The notes under the pieces: generated by a model | The model's database searches: none | Seen by the model: only the letters and a program-made list of their open reading frames with translations | What the model was told of the DNA's origin: nothing | DNA from: JBBQWZ01 sp043788745 | Lineage (GTDB): Bacteria > Acidobacteriota > Terriglobia > Bryobacterales > Bryobacteraceae | Length of the DNA: 64,000 bases | Assembly: GCA_043788745.1 (NCBI GenBank) | Contig: JAYVTO010000217.1 | Location: 1-64,000, forward strand | Reading direction: 5' to 3' | Position numbers and translations under genes: made by a program | Shown: one piece after another, positions 26,414 to 35,996 of the stretch | Layout of the letters: the number at the start of each line of letters is the position of its first letter | How positions within the stretch are numbered: the stretch's first letter is position 1

Positions 26414-27568
26414 TTAGACGCGCCCGAGGTTTCGCCCGATCTTCACCCAGCGCCGACTGCGAAGTTTCTCCAATTCGGCGCGTGCCTGGGCAGCTTCCTC
26501 TTGAAGCTTCAGCGCCCATTCCGAACGTTCGTCGAACTCGCCCTTCAGCTTCGTCGCCAAATCGACGTGGTGGTCGAGATCCTTCTCGAGCGAGCGAGCC
26601 CACGCCGTGCGCTCCTCAAGCTGCTTCTCTAATCGCTCCGCCCACTTCGTCCGATCGATGAGATCCGCAGTGAGCTGCTTTTCGCGATTGATCATCCATG
26701 TGCGGATCTCGTCCGTTTCCGCGACCCGCTCCTTGATCTCGTCTTTCAAGCCGCGAATCTTCGCGAACATCTCCCGATACCCAAGCACCAATTCGGCAAC
26801 GTCGTTGGCCTCGTATACGAAAGCCCCCTTGCGCGCTGCGATGGGCAACGACCAATTCTCATGCGCCGGAACGCCGAATTCCGCGCAGGGTTCCGCCGCG
26901 ATGCGAACGCTCGAGAAACCAATACCGGTCAGGATCTCGCGCAAGGCGCGCTCGCTATAGCGCCGCATCTCGAGCGTCGACCCGCCACCGCCGTGAAACA
27001 CCAGATTGTCGAACGTCTCGATGCGGCCATCCCTTGTTCGGTTGATAAGAACAAGGCCGCTGCGCAATTCCGCAATGTTGAAATCGTGGAGCTCCGGGAA
27101 GTGCTCATGCGTCGCTGCTTCAAGCGTGTACGGCACTGTTAACAACAGAACCCCGCGCGGCTTCAGCATGCGAAACAGCGTCTCGAACCCACGCTCAGGC
27201 GGCGGCGGAACGTGCTCCATCACCTCGCTCGATACGATGAAGTCGTATTGCCCGAAGTGACGCTCGTCCATCGCGATCACGTCGAAGCGCAGCTCCTTGT
27301 GGTAGTAGGTATTGGTGTAGGAAAAGCGATCGGCGAGTGCCTCTGCAAAGTCCGGGGAGTCGCTCATTCCAAGCCCGCGCAGGCCCTTCCTGCGGGGCAT
27401 CTCACTCATCGGCACGCTGACGCCGAACAATTCAACCGACAAGAGATGGATCAATCCGCGCAATCGCACGGTTGACCGGCAGCGCATACAGCTTGCAACT
27501 TCGCGGCCAAGCGATTCCAGTTCCGCCTGGTTCTCCGTCCCGCACAAATTGCAAACAAAAGTGGTCAT
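26414..27568 (-). CDS. class I methyltransferase with N-terminal zinc ribbon and C-terminal coiled coil
   Basis: A 384-residue protein. The N-terminus has CNLCG and CMRC pairs (about 6-9 and 27-30), a likely zinc ribbon. A SAM methyltransferase core follows, with GLGMSDSPDFAEALA, YDFIVSSEVMEHVPPPPERG (about 107-126) and MLKPRGVLLLTVPY (about 133-146). Residues about 260-375 form a long heptad-rich coiled coil with ERLEKQLEERTAWARSLEKD. Such enzymes modify glycans or lipids in polysaccharide clusters. It overlaps the GT-C gene upstream by 4 bases (ATGA), so it is probably part of the same glycan-modifying pair. Confidence 0.8.
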   Translation of the reverse strand: MTTFVCNLCGTENQAELESLGREVASCMRCRSTVRLRGLIHLLSVELFGVSVPMSEMPRRKGLRGLGMSDSPDFAEALADRFSYTNTYYHKELRFDVIAMDERHFGQYDFIVSSEVMEHVPPPPERGFETLFRMLKPRGVLLLTVPYTLEAATHEHFPELHDFNIAELRSGLVLINRTRDGRIETFDNLVFHGGGGSTLEMRRYSERALREILTGIGFSSVRIAAEPCAEFGVPAHENWSLPIAARKGAFVYEANDVAELVLGYREMFAKIRGLKDEIKERVAETDEIRTWMINREKQLTADLIDRTKWAERLEKQLEERTAWARSLEKDLDHHVDLATKLKGEFDERSEWALKLQEEAAQARAELEKLRSRRWVKIGRNLGRV

Positions 27569-29136
27569 CGGGAAGCCTTGGGACGGAATCGGAAGATCTC
27601 AAAAACGGCCCGTCCATTCCGATCGTAAATCGTTTGAAGAAGTACCCGCTCGCGGTTGTAGCCGGCCGCGATCTCGCCAAGCCGCGTTGCACCCCCCGCG
27701 CGGATCTCGTTACCTGCCGTGTGTGTAACAAAAATGTTGTTTTCGTTGGTAACAATGTGCACGAGCTGTTTGTTGTCCGATGCAAGATCATCTGCGCCGG
27801 CGAACGTCAGGCGGCAGGATCCCTCGGTGAGTAATTCAACCGTCTCGACGATGCCCCAATCAAGCGCCACAAGATTCGCCGCTTTTTGCTTCTGCAGCGC
27901 CTCCGTCAGCGGTCGAATCGCGTCGGTCCATCGTAAGCCGGGTCCGTTCCGGACAAGGTCAACGAACGTTTGATTGGTGACAAGCAAGCCAACCACGCAA
28001 ACAAGCGCCGCAACGTACGGCCCGAAGCGCGATTGCGCCAGCACCAGCGCGATCACAAAAAGATGCGCTGGCCACAACAGAATCACGTGGTGCGCGGCCG
28101 CGCCGGCACCGGCAGTCACAGCCATCTGCAGCCACGTCACCGCCATAAATACAAACGCGAATAACGCCGGCCGCCGGATGCTCCTGAGAAACGGCACCGC
28201 CAGCAGCGAAAGCAGGAACGCGACCTCCGTCACATTCACGCGCAGAGAGCCGCACCAACGGCTGACGCGAAACGCAGCGCGTTCGATCATCGAGTGCGGT
28301 TGACCCGGCTTCGGCCCCGGTTCCTCAGCGACAAAGAACCCAAAGCCCACGGTCCCGCTCATCGTCGCATGGATCAATACCGATTTCCCAAGCGCGTCCA
28401 CCGTCTGCACGTTCGCATTGGCCCGCAGCGTTTCTGCAGGCTTCGCGATATTGTACGTCAAGAGCGGCAATGCTCCAAGCCCGAGTCCAAGCGTGGCAAC
28501 CAAAACGTTCTGCCACGACAGGCGCTTCAAAACCTCGCGCGGATAGATCGTAAGCGCCGCTGCCGCGAGTCCAACAAAGACCCAGACGAACAACGCTTTG
28601 TCCCACAACCCGACGCCAAAAAGAAAGAACCCCAGCGCAAGCCAGATCCGCCGTCCGTCGCGACAGAAGCGCAGCAGTAACAGAATGCCGCCAAGCTTAA
28701 ATAAATGCTGAAGTGCAACGAAGCCGAAATCGATGGTTTCCGTCAACAGGAACGCAGTGTCGGTTGCCAGCAGCGCGGCACCTATCCAGGCCGCGCGCTC
28801 GCCCGCCACATCGCGCAGCAGCCTCCAGAACAGCGAGAGCGTCGCCAAACCCATCAGCAAAGTAGGCAGGCGCACCGGCATTTCCGACGGCGGCCAGATC
28901 GCGAAGATCCCGTTGAACAGCCACGTCTTCGTCGCGCCCAGATAGCTCAGGATCATCACCGGAATTTCCACGCCGCCGAAATTCCAGGAATAGAGCGGAG
29001 ATCCGCCCTCAAAAATTCCGTTGGTGATCAGTGCTTCATCAACCTCGATACCAAGGCGCGGAATGATAGCCAACCCCGGCAGCAGGAAGGCTGCCGCAAA
29101 TACACTCGCAAGAAGCCAGCGATGAATTGGACGCAA
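27565..29136 (-). CDS. GT-C type membrane glycosyltransferase (GT39/ArnT-like)
   Basis: A 523-residue protein with about ten to twelve membrane helices. The first loop has GIEVDEALITNGIF (about 29-42), matching the acidic catalytic motif of lipid-phosphate-sugar GT-C transferases. SEMPVRLPTLLMGLATL (about 84-100) is the usual second conserved loop-helix of this family. The last 120 residues are soluble. It is the first gene of a two-gene unit with the coiled-coil methyltransferase. Its donor and acceptor are unknown. It is divergent from the BNR protein gene, with 101 bases between them. Confidence 0.75.
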   Translation of the reverse strand: MRPIHRWLLASVFAAAFLLPGLAIIPRLGIEVDEALITNGIFEGGSPLYSWNFGGVEIPVMILSYLGATKTWLFNGIFAIWPPSEMPVRLPTLLMGLATLSLFWRLLRDVAGERAAWIGAALLATDTAFLLTETIDFGFVALQHLFKLGGILLLLRFCRDGRRIWLALGFFLFGVGLWDKALFVWVFVGLAAAALTIYPREVLKRLSWQNVLVATLGLGLGALPLLTYNIAKPAETLRANANVQTVDALGKSVLIHATMSGTVGFGFFVAEEPGPKPGQPHSMIERAAFRVSRWCGSLRVNVTEVAFLLSLLAVPFLRSIRRPALFAFVFMAVTWLQMAVTAGAGAAAHHVILLWPAHLFVIALVLAQSRFGPYVAALVCVVGLLVTNQTFVDLVRNGPGLRWTDAIRPLTEALQKQKAANLVALDWGIVETVELLTEGSCRLTFAGADDLASDNKQLVHIVTNENNIFVTHTAGNEIRAGGATRLGEIAAGYNRERVLLQTIYDRNGRAVFEIFRFRPKASR

Positions 29137-29237
29137 GCTCCTATCCTACTAGGCCATCCGTGCAGTGACAGCCATCGTAGTCGCCGCGGTGCGAACGGCA
29201 GCGAAATCGACCGTTCGAGATGGTACCATTTCGATCT

Positions 29238-32200
29238 ATGAAGCCCGCACTCGCTTTGTTGTTTGTTGCTGTCTCCCTTCTCCCGGCGCAGAATCTGACC
29301 AAAGACCTTCGATGGCGGCAAATTGGGCCGTTTCGCGGAGGGCGCGCAGTCGCTGTCGCCGGCTCAACGGCGCAACGCGACGTTTTCTACTTTGGTGCGA
29401 CTGGCGGCGGGATCTGGAAGACGACAGACGCCGGCGCGAGTTGGGAGCCAGTTGCCGATGGGCAGCTTGGCACGGGATCGGTCGGCGCGATTTCGGTTTC
29501 TGAGTCGGACCCCAATGTGATCTATGCGGGCATGGGCGAGGCCTGCATTCGCGGAAATGCGTCGCATGGCGATGGCGTGTACAAGTCCGTCGATGGCGGC
29601 AAGACGTGGAAGAATGTCGGTCTCAAGGAGACGCAACACATCGGCGCGATCCGCATCCATCCGAAGAATCCGGACGTGGTGTATGTCGCGGCGTTGGGGC
29701 ATCAATTTGGCGCGAACCCGGAACGCGGCGTGTATCGCTCAACGGACGGCGGCAAGACGTGGAAGCAGATTCTAACGCGTGGTCCAAAGGCGGGCGCGGT
29801 GGATCTTTCGATGGACGCGACAAACGCAAACGTGATCTACGCGGCCCTCTGGGAAGTCTATCGGACCGCGTATTCGCTCGAAAGCGGCGGGCCCGGAAGC
29901 GGTATTTGGAAGTCGACCGACGGCGGCGATACCTGGACCGACTTGACGCATGCCCCGGGCATGCCGCTCGGCATCCAAGGGCGCATCGGCGTGAGTGTCT
30001 CGCCCGCGAATCCGGAGCGCGTTTGGGCAATTGTAGAGGCCGACGACGGCGGCGTGTTTCGTTCCGAGAATGCCGGCCGCACGTGGGCCAAAGTGAATTC
30101 CGATCGCAATCTGCGGCAGCGCGCCTGGTATTACACACACATTCTGGCCGATCCGTTGTTGCCGAATCGCGTGTATGTGTTGAACACTAGTCTCTACAAG
30201 TCGGACGACGGCGGGCGCACGTACGCGGCAATTCGCGAACCGCACGGGGACAATCACGGCATCTGGATCGATCCCAAAGACAACAGCCGCGTGATCAACT
30301 CGAACGACGGCGGCGCGAACGTTTCGTTCAACGGCGGCAGCACATGGAGTCCGCAGAATCAGCAGCCGACAGCGCAGTTCTACCGCGTGAATCTCGACAA
30401 CGATTTCCCGTATAACGTGTATGGCGCACAGCAGGATAACTCGACGGTAAAGACGCCGTCGCGCGGCACCGGCGGAGGCATTACCGAGAAAGACTGGTAC
30501 GACGTAGGCGGCGGCGAGAGCGGCTGGATTGCCTACGACCCTCGTGACACGAACGTCGTGTACGCGGGTTCATACGGCGGGTTGATCACGCGCTACGACC
30601 GGCGCGTGGGGCAACGGCGCGACATCAATCCGTGGCCCGACAATCCGATGGGGCATCCGGCCAGCGACCTGAAGTATCGCTTCCAGTGGAACTTTCCGCT
30701 GATGATTTCGCCCCACGATTCGACGGTTATGTACACCGCGGCGCAATCGGTGTTCAAGTCGACGAACGAGGGGCAGAGCTGGGAACTGATCTCCGGCGAC
30801 TTGACTCGCAACGATCGCGCGCGGCAAGGGTCGTCCGGCGGCCCGCTGACGAAGGACAACACGAGCATCGAGTATTACTGCACGATCTTCACGATCGCGG
30901 AATCGACGATCACAAAAGGCCTACTGTGGGTTGGCAGCGATGACGGTCTCGTGCACGTCTCCCGAGACGGCGGTAAGAAATGGGACAACATAACTCCGAA
31001 GGATCTGCCGGAGTGGTCGCAGATCAATTCGATCGAGGCTTCGCCGAACGAACCGGGCACAGCATACGTGGCGGCCACGCTCTACAAGGCCGACGACTAT
31101 CGGCCGCTGCTCTACAAGACCAACGACTATGGCAAGACCTGGACCAAGATCGTCAACGGGATTCCGGCGAACGCCTTCACGCGCGTGATCCGCGAGGACC
31201 CGAATCAAAAAGGCTTTCTGACCGCGGGCACGGAGACGGGCCTCTACATGTCGACCGACGACGGTGCGAACTGGCAGTCGATGCAGTTCAACCTGCCCGT
31301 TGTTCCGATTACGGACCTCGCCTATCACAAACGCGATAAGGAACTGGTCGCCGCGACGCAGGGCCGCGCGTTCTGGATCTTCGACGATCTCCCCTTGCTG
31401 TATCAGATGAACGACGCGGTCAAAACCGTAGACGTGCACCTGTTCGCGCCGAAGGAAGTGTATCGCGGCGGTGGCGGCGGTCGCGGAGGCGGGCAGCGTG
31501 GCGGCGGTGCCGCGGGCGCGAATCCAGCGGCGGGCACGGTTGTCTACTACTCACTGAGGAATCGCGCCGAGGGCGAGTTGACACTCGAACTCCTTGACGA
31601 AAAGGGCACAGTAATCCGGAAGGTTTCGAGCAAAGCCGAGGAAGATTCTCCCCAGCGTCGCGGCCCTGCGGCCGGGGATGACGAGGAGGGCTTCGGGCCT
31701 CCGCCTCCAGCGCGCGTGACCGCGAATGCGGGCATGAACCGCTTCGTTTGGGACATGCGGTATCCGGACGCAACGACCTTTCCGAACCTCATCATGTGGG
31801 CGGGCAGCACCCGCGGCCCGCTTGTTGCTCCCGGCAAGTATTCGGTGCGGCTGACGGTGGACGCGAAGACACAGACGCAGCCGTTTGTGGTGTTGAAGGA
31901 TCTGCGTGTGAAGGCATCGATTGAGGACTTGCAGAAGCAAGCGGCGCTCAGCGTCCAGTTGCGCGACAAGCTTTCGCAGGCGAATGAAGGCGTAATCCGG
32001 ATTCGCGACGTCCGCAAGCAGGTGACCGATTACGCGGATCGCCTGAAGGACGATGCGTCCGCGAAGAAGGTTGTCGATGCAGCAAAGGAGTTAGCGAAGA
32101 AGCTGACCACGGTCGAAGAAGAGCTGTATCAAACGAAGAACCAGAGCGGCCAGGATCCGCTGAATTATCCGATCAAGCTCAACAACAAGGTCGCGGCCTT

Positions 32201-32384
32201 GCTCGGCGTAGTGCAGAGCGCGGACTTCGCTCCGACGGCGCAATCGTACATGGTGTACGAGGGGCTCGCGAGCGAAGTAAACGCCCAGCTAAAGTCGCTC
32301 GACGGGTTGCTAAAGACTGACCTGCCGGCGTTCAACAAACTGGCGCGGGATTCGAATGTCCCGGCCGTGATTCTCAAGAAGTGA
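29238..32384 (+). CDS. secreted BNR/sortilin-like propeller protein
   Basis: A 1,048-residue protein with a signal peptide (MKPALALLFVAVSLLPAQ). At least eight BNR/Asp-box repeats are visible (GGIWKTTDAGASWEPV, GVYKSVDGGKTWKNV, GVYRSTDGGKTWKQI, GIWKSTDGGDTWTDL, GVFRSENAGRTWAKV, SVFKSTNEGQSWELI, LVHVSRDGGKKWDNI, GLYMSTDDGANWQSM), which form a beta-propeller like xyloglucanase/VPS10 proteins. A Gly-rich linker (GGGGGRGGGQRGGG, about 752-765) precedes a beta and helical C-terminal domain. Such proteins are often labelled glycosyl hydrolase, but catalytic residues are not proven here. The start is ATG 29238 at the signal peptide. Confidence 0.88.
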   Translation: MKPALALLFVAVSLLPAQNLTKDLRWRQIGPFRGGRAVAVAGSTAQRDVFYFGATGGGIWKTTDAGASWEPVADGQLGTGSVGAISVSESDPNVIYAGMGEACIRGNASHGDGVYKSVDGGKTWKNVGLKETQHIGAIRIHPKNPDVVYVAALGHQFGANPERGVYRSTDGGKTWKQILTRGPKAGAVDLSMDATNANVIYAALWEVYRTAYSLESGGPGSGIWKSTDGGDTWTDLTHAPGMPLGIQGRIGVSVSPANPERVWAIVEADDGGVFRSENAGRTWAKVNSDRNLRQRAWYYTHILADPLLPNRVYVLNTSLYKSDDGGRTYAAIREPHGDNHGIWIDPKDNSRVINSNDGGANVSFNGGSTWSPQNQQPTAQFYRVNLDNDFPYNVYGAQQDNSTVKTPSRGTGGGITEKDWYDVGGGESGWIAYDPRDTNVVYAGSYGGLITRYDRRVGQRRDINPWPDNPMGHPASDLKYRFQWNFPLMISPHDSTVMYTAAQSVFKSTNEGQSWELISGDLTRNDRARQGSSGGPLTKDNTSIEYYCTIFTIAESTITKGLLWVGSDDGLVHVSRDGGKKWDNITPKDLPEWSQINSIEASPNEPGTAYVAATLYKADDYRPLLYKTNDYGKTWTKIVNGIPANAFTRVIREDPNQKGFLTAGTETGLYMSTDDGANWQSMQFNLPVVPITDLAYHKRDKELVAATQGRAFWIFDDLPLLYQMNDAVKTVDVHLFAPKEVYRGGGGGRGGGQRGGGAAGANPAAGTVVYYSLRNRAEGELTLELLDEKGTVIRKVSSKAEEDSPQRRGPAAGDDEEGFGPPPPARVTANAGMNRFVWDMRYPDATTFPNLIMWAGSTRGPLVAPGKYSVRLTVDAKTQTQPFVVLKDLRVKASIEDLQKQAALSVQLRDKLSQANEGVIRIRDVRKQVTDYADRLKDDASAKKVVDAAKELAKKLTTVEEELYQTKNQSGQDPLNYPIKLNNKVAALLGVVQSADFAPTAQSYMVYEGLASEVNAQLKSLDGLLKTDLPAFNKLARDSNVPAVILKK

Positions 32385-32428
32385 CCGGAGGTCACGGTAA
32401 ACGAAGTGACCGGAGGTCACGGTAAACG
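32379..32428 (+). repeat. exact 25-bp tandem duplication carrying two SD-containing hairpins
   Basis: Bases 32379-32403 and 32404-32428 are identical. Each has the hairpin GTGACC-GGA-GGTCAC. The first copy contains the stop codon of the BNR gene, and the second ends exactly at the ATG of the next gene. The Shine-Dalgarno-like GGAGG of each copy sits in the loop and 3' arm of the hairpin, so folding would hide it. Confidence 0.9.
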
Positions 32429-33514
32429 ATGACGGCGGCCGAACCAAAGCGGCTACTCGGGCTCGACGCCTTTCGCGGCATCACCATGGTGATGATGATT
32501 GCGGAAGGCTTCGGCCTGCGGTACTTTCGCGGCACGCCCTGGCTTGCGCCGGTCGCGTCGCAGTTCACGCACGTCGACTGGAATTTCCACGGCTGGGAGA
32601 TGCACTTCTGGGATCTCATCCAGCCGTTCTTCATGTTTATCGTCGGCGCAGTGATGCCCATCTCGTTTGCACGGCGCTGGGAGCAAGGCGAGACGTGGCG
32701 GGCATCTTTGCTCCATGTGTTGAAGCGTAGCGCGCTGCTCATCGTGTGGGGATTGATCGCGCGATCGGTGGGCGCGAATCGGCCTGTGGTGGATCTGATC
32801 AACGTGTTGGCGCAGATCGCCTTCACCTACTTGATGGCTTTCCTGATTCTGCGAAAGCCGTGGCAGACACAACTTGGTTTCGCCTTCGGGCTGCTTGCCG
32901 TCCATTGGGCGCTGTTCATGTTCGCCACAGCGGCAGGCGTGCAGGGGCCATGGGTGAAGGACGCGAACATCGGCTGGTTCGTCGATCAAACGCTGCTTGG
33001 CAAGACGTGGGGCGGGTCATACGTCACCATCAACTGCCTGTCATCGGCCGCGAACACGATCTTCGGCGTTGTAGCCGGCGGACTCTTGGTGTCGAAGCTC
33101 GACGAGGTGCGGAAGCTGCGCGTGCTGTTGCTCGTCGGCGTGGCAGCGGTGCTCGCAGGCGCAATGCTCGACGCAGCGATTCCGCTGAACAAGAAGATCT
33201 GGACGGCGTCGTTCGCGGTATTTAGCACTGGATGGACGCTGCTGGCGTTGGCGCTGTTTCATTGGCTATGCGACGTTCTTGGTCACGTCCGGTGGGCGTC
33301 GTTGTTTGTCATGGTAGGCGCGAATTCGATCTTCATTTATCTGTTTCACGAGATTCTCGGCGGATGGCTGTCGAGAACGACTCTCATCTTCCTGTGGTGG
33401 TCGGTCGAGTTGTGGGGTCCAGGCGGACGCATGTTGAACGCTGTGGCCGCGATCGCGTTGCAGTGCGCGTTGTGCGTCTGGCTGTACCGGCGGCGCGTAT
33501 TCTTGAAGTTGTAG
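32429..33514 (+). CDS. HGSNAT-like / DUF5009 membrane acyltransferase
   Basis: A 361-residue membrane protein with about ten helices. The start KRLLGLDAFRGITMVMMI is the hallmark of the heparan-alpha-glucosaminide N-acetyltransferase and DUF5009 group (LDxxRGxxM), followed by WNFHGWEMHFWDLIQPFFMF with the conserved His region. A late loop has ANSIFIYLFHEILGGW. It probably transfers an acyl group to a sugar across the membrane; the substrate is unknown. It follows the BNR gene through a 25-bp duplicated junction and is likely in the same transcript. Confidence 0.82.
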   Translation: MTAAEPKRLLGLDAFRGITMVMMIAEGFGLRYFRGTPWLAPVASQFTHVDWNFHGWEMHFWDLIQPFFMFIVGAVMPISFARRWEQGETWRASLLHVLKRSALLIVWGLIARSVGANRPVVDLINVLAQIAFTYLMAFLILRKPWQTQLGFAFGLLAVHWALFMFATAAGVQGPWVKDANIGWFVDQTLLGKTWGGSYVTINCLSSAANTIFGVVAGGLLVSKLDEVRKLRVLLLVGVAAVLAGAMLDAAIPLNKKIWTASFAVFSTGWTLLALALFHWLCDVLGHVRWASLFVMVGANSIFIYLFHEILGGWLSRTTLIFLWWSVELWGPGGRMLNAVAAIALQCALCVWLYRRRVFLKL

Positions 33515-33517
33515 TTC

Positions 33518-33541
33518 GCACAAAGGCCGGGAGGCCTGTGC
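33518..33541. repeat. imperfect hairpin between the HGSNAT-like gene and hisC
   Basis: GCACAAAGGCC and GGCCTGTGC can pair around a GGGA loop with one or two bulged bases. No T-run follows it. It may be a weak terminator or a REP-type element. Confidence 0.4.
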
Positions 33542-33574
33542 CACTGCTACATTGGTGATCAGAGAGCTTGTAGT

Positions 33575-34684
33575 ATGCCCCTTGTCCCCCCCTACATTGA
33601 ATCGCTCCGCGCCTACGAACCCGGCAAGAGCGTTGCGGATGTGCGACGCGAGTATGGCGTTTCGCGTGTCATCAAACTGGCTTCAAACGAGAATCCGTTG
33701 GGGTCTTCGCCGCTTGCTGTGGAGGCGATGCGGCATGAACTGGATCGCGGATTCAACCTGTACCCAAATGGCGGCCTGGATCTGCGCCGCGTCCTCGCCG
33801 CGCAGTTCGATCTCAAAGTTGAGAACGTAATCACTGGCTCCGGCTCCGACGCCATCATGTCGAACATCATGCGCGCATTCCTTTGCGACGACGATGAGGT
33901 ACTCACTACGGAGGCCGCCTTTATTGGCTTTCAAGTGATCGCCCGGTCGCGCGGCGTCGTGTACCGGACGGTGCCGTTGAAGAATTGGGGCTACGATCTG
34001 GAGGCGCTCGCGGGCGCGATCAACGCGAAGACGAAGATCATCTATTTGGCGAATCCGAACAATCCAACGGGCACGATTTTCACGAAGCAGGAGTTCGACG
34101 CGTTCTACAAGCACGTCCCGGAGCGCGTGCTGATCATTCTCGACGAAGCCTATTTCGAATACGCGCAGGACAACCCCCGCTATCCGAATTCGATGCATTA
34201 CCGCTACGACAACGTGATTACCCTGCGCACGTTCTCGAAGATCTACGGCCTTGCCGGCTTGCGTGTCGGCTACGGCTTCGCGCACGAGGATCTGATCGGG
34301 AATCTGCTCAAGGTCAAGTTGCCATTTGAGCCCGCGAGCACGGCGCAGACGGCTGCGGTCGCGGCGCTGGCGGACAAGGAATTCGTCCACCGCTCTCTCG
34401 AACTCAATGCGCGCGGCATGCGCCTCTACCACCAGAGCTTCCGCGAAATGGGGTTCCAGGTGATACCGTCAGAGGCGAACTTCGTGACGCTCGTATTCGA
34501 GTCTGAGACACAGGTCGCGTTCATCACGCACGAATTGCTGAAGCAAGGCATTGCGGTACGGCCGTTGAGGGCATTTGGCTTGGCACACTGCCTGCGAGTC
34601 TCGACGGGCAAAGACGACGAGAACCAGATCCTGCTCGACGCGATGGCCAAGCTCAAGCCAGCCGTGGCTGCGGCACAGCGTTGA
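33575..34684 (+). CDS. hisC: histidinol-phosphate aminotransferase
   Basis: A 369-residue PLP-dependent class I/II aminotransferase that makes histidinol phosphate in histidine synthesis. Signature regions are KLASNENPLGSSPLA (about 30-44), NLYPNGG, GSGSDAIMSNIMRAF, YLANPNNPTGT (about 157-167), ILDEAYFEYA and the PLP-binding lysine in TFSKIYGLAGLRVGYG (about 221-236). HisC can also act on aromatic substrates. No other his genes are close by, so the gene is dispersed from the pathway. folC follows 46 bases downstream. Confidence 0.93.
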   Translation: MPLVPPYIESLRAYEPGKSVADVRREYGVSRVIKLASNENPLGSSPLAVEAMRHELDRGFNLYPNGGLDLRRVLAAQFDLKVENVITGSGSDAIMSNIMRAFLCDDDEVLTTEAAFIGFQVIARSRGVVYRTVPLKNWGYDLEALAGAINAKTKIIYLANPNNPTGTIFTKQEFDAFYKHVPERVLIILDEAYFEYAQDNPRYPNSMHYRYDNVITLRTFSKIYGLAGLRVGYGFAHEDLIGNLLKVKLPFEPASTAQTAAVAALADKEFVHRSLELNARGMRLYHQSFREMGFQVIPSEANFVTLVFESETQVAFITHELLKQGIAVRPLRAFGLAHCLRVSTGKDDENQILLDAMAKLKPAVAAAQR

Positions 34685-34730
34685 CTGCTCAATTCCAGAT
34701 CGTTCCATTTCATCAGGCGAGGCGTGACCG

Positions 34731-35990
34731 GTGAATTATCCCGATTCCGTTCGCTACCTCTATTCGCTCGGCAACGAGATGAAGACAGCGAAGCTCGGCC
34801 TGGAGCGCATGCGGACCCTGATGGAGCGGCTCGGCTGGCCGGATCGCGCCTGCAAGATCATCCACGTCGCGGGGACCAACGGCAAAGGGTCAACCTGCGC
34901 GATGATCGACGCGGGGTTGCGCGGCGCTGGGTTTCGAACCGGCCTCTACACTTCGCCGCACCTCCAGGAGCCCACGGAGCGCATCCAGATTGGCGGAGCT
35001 CCGGTGAGCGCGGCGAACTTCTCGACGGCCTTCGATCAAGTGCATGTCGCGGCCGAAGCGTTGCTCGCCGATGGCGCGCTCGATGCGCATCCGTCGTACT
35101 TCGAGACGGTGACCGCGATGGCCTTCCTGCTGTTTCGCGATGCGCAACTGGATTGGGTGGTGCTCGAAGTAGGCCTTGGAGGGCGCTTGGATGCCACCAA
35201 CGTGGTGACACCCGTGTTGTCCGTAGTTACGCCGATCGACTACGATCACGAGGCGATGCTGGGATCGACGATTCAGAAGATCGCGAGCGAGAAGGCGGGG
35301 ATTCTGAAGCATGGTATACCGGCGGTGTTTTCGCGCCAGCGCCCGGAGGCCGAGATGGTCCTGACACAGACCGCGGCCGAGCGCGACTGCGCCGTGCGGC
35401 GCACCGCGGATTGGCCGGTGACCGACCTTGTTCTGACGCCGCAAGGGAGTTCGTTTGTTGTCGGCGGAAAGCGGATTGCGTGTCCATTGGTGGGCCAGCA
35501 TCAGGTGGACAACGCGCTCACGGCGGCGATGGCCTTGGATGCGATCGGCGTTTCGCCGGCGGGCATCGCGTACGCGACGTGGCCGGGCCGGTTGGAGACC
35601 ATTGCGCCGGGCATCCTTCTCGACGGCGCGCACAATCCAGCGGGCGCTCGCGCGCTGGCTGCGTTTATCGGCCGGTTCTACGCCGGCAAGCGTGTGGTGC
35701 TGGTGTATGGCGCGATGCGCGACAAGGCGATTGAAGAAGTCACCGGAATCCTGTTTCCGTGCGCCGCGGAGATCGTCGCCACAGCCCCGCAATCGGGACG
35801 CGCGCTGCACCCGGAGACGCTAGCGGCTGCGAATCCGGAGCATCGGGTGCATGTCGTGAAGACGCTCCGCGAGGCGATCGAGCGCGCGCGAGGCCTTGCG
35901 CCGGACGTGATCTTCATCACCGGCTCTTTGTTCGTCGTTGGCGAAGCGCGGGGCATTCTTCTCGAAAATGGCACAGGCCTCGTACAATAG
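34731..35990 (+). CDS. folC: bifunctional folylpolyglutamate / dihydrofolate synthase
   Basis: A 419-residue Mur-ligase-type enzyme that adds glutamate to dihydropteroate or tetrahydrofolate. The P-loop is HVAGTNGKGSTCAMID (about 45-60), followed by TGLYTSPHLQEPTERI (about 70-85), LEVGLGGRLDATNV (about 144-157), the SEKAGILK carbamylated-lysine region and LDGAHNPAGARAL (about 300). Length is typical. It starts at GTG 34731. It is followed after 6 bases by plsC, so the two are one unit. Confidence 0.94.
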   Translation: MNYPDSVRYLYSLGNEMKTAKLGLERMRTLMERLGWPDRACKIIHVAGTNGKGSTCAMIDAGLRGAGFRTGLYTSPHLQEPTERIQIGGAPVSAANFSTAFDQVHVAAEALLADGALDAHPSYFETVTAMAFLLFRDAQLDWVVLEVGLGGRLDATNVVTPVLSVVTPIDYDHEAMLGSTIQKIASEKAGILKHGIPAVFSRQRPEAEMVLTQTAAERDCAVRRTADWPVTDLVLTPQGSSFVVGGKRIACPLVGQHQVDNALTAAMALDAIGVSPAGIAYATWPGRLETIAPGILLDGAHNPAGARALAAFIGRFYAGKRVVLVYGAMRDKAIEEVTGILFPCAAEIVATAPQSGRALHPETLAAANPEHRVHVVKTLREAIERARGLAPDVIFITGSLFVVGEARGILLENGTGLVQ

Positions 35991-35996
35991 AAGACT

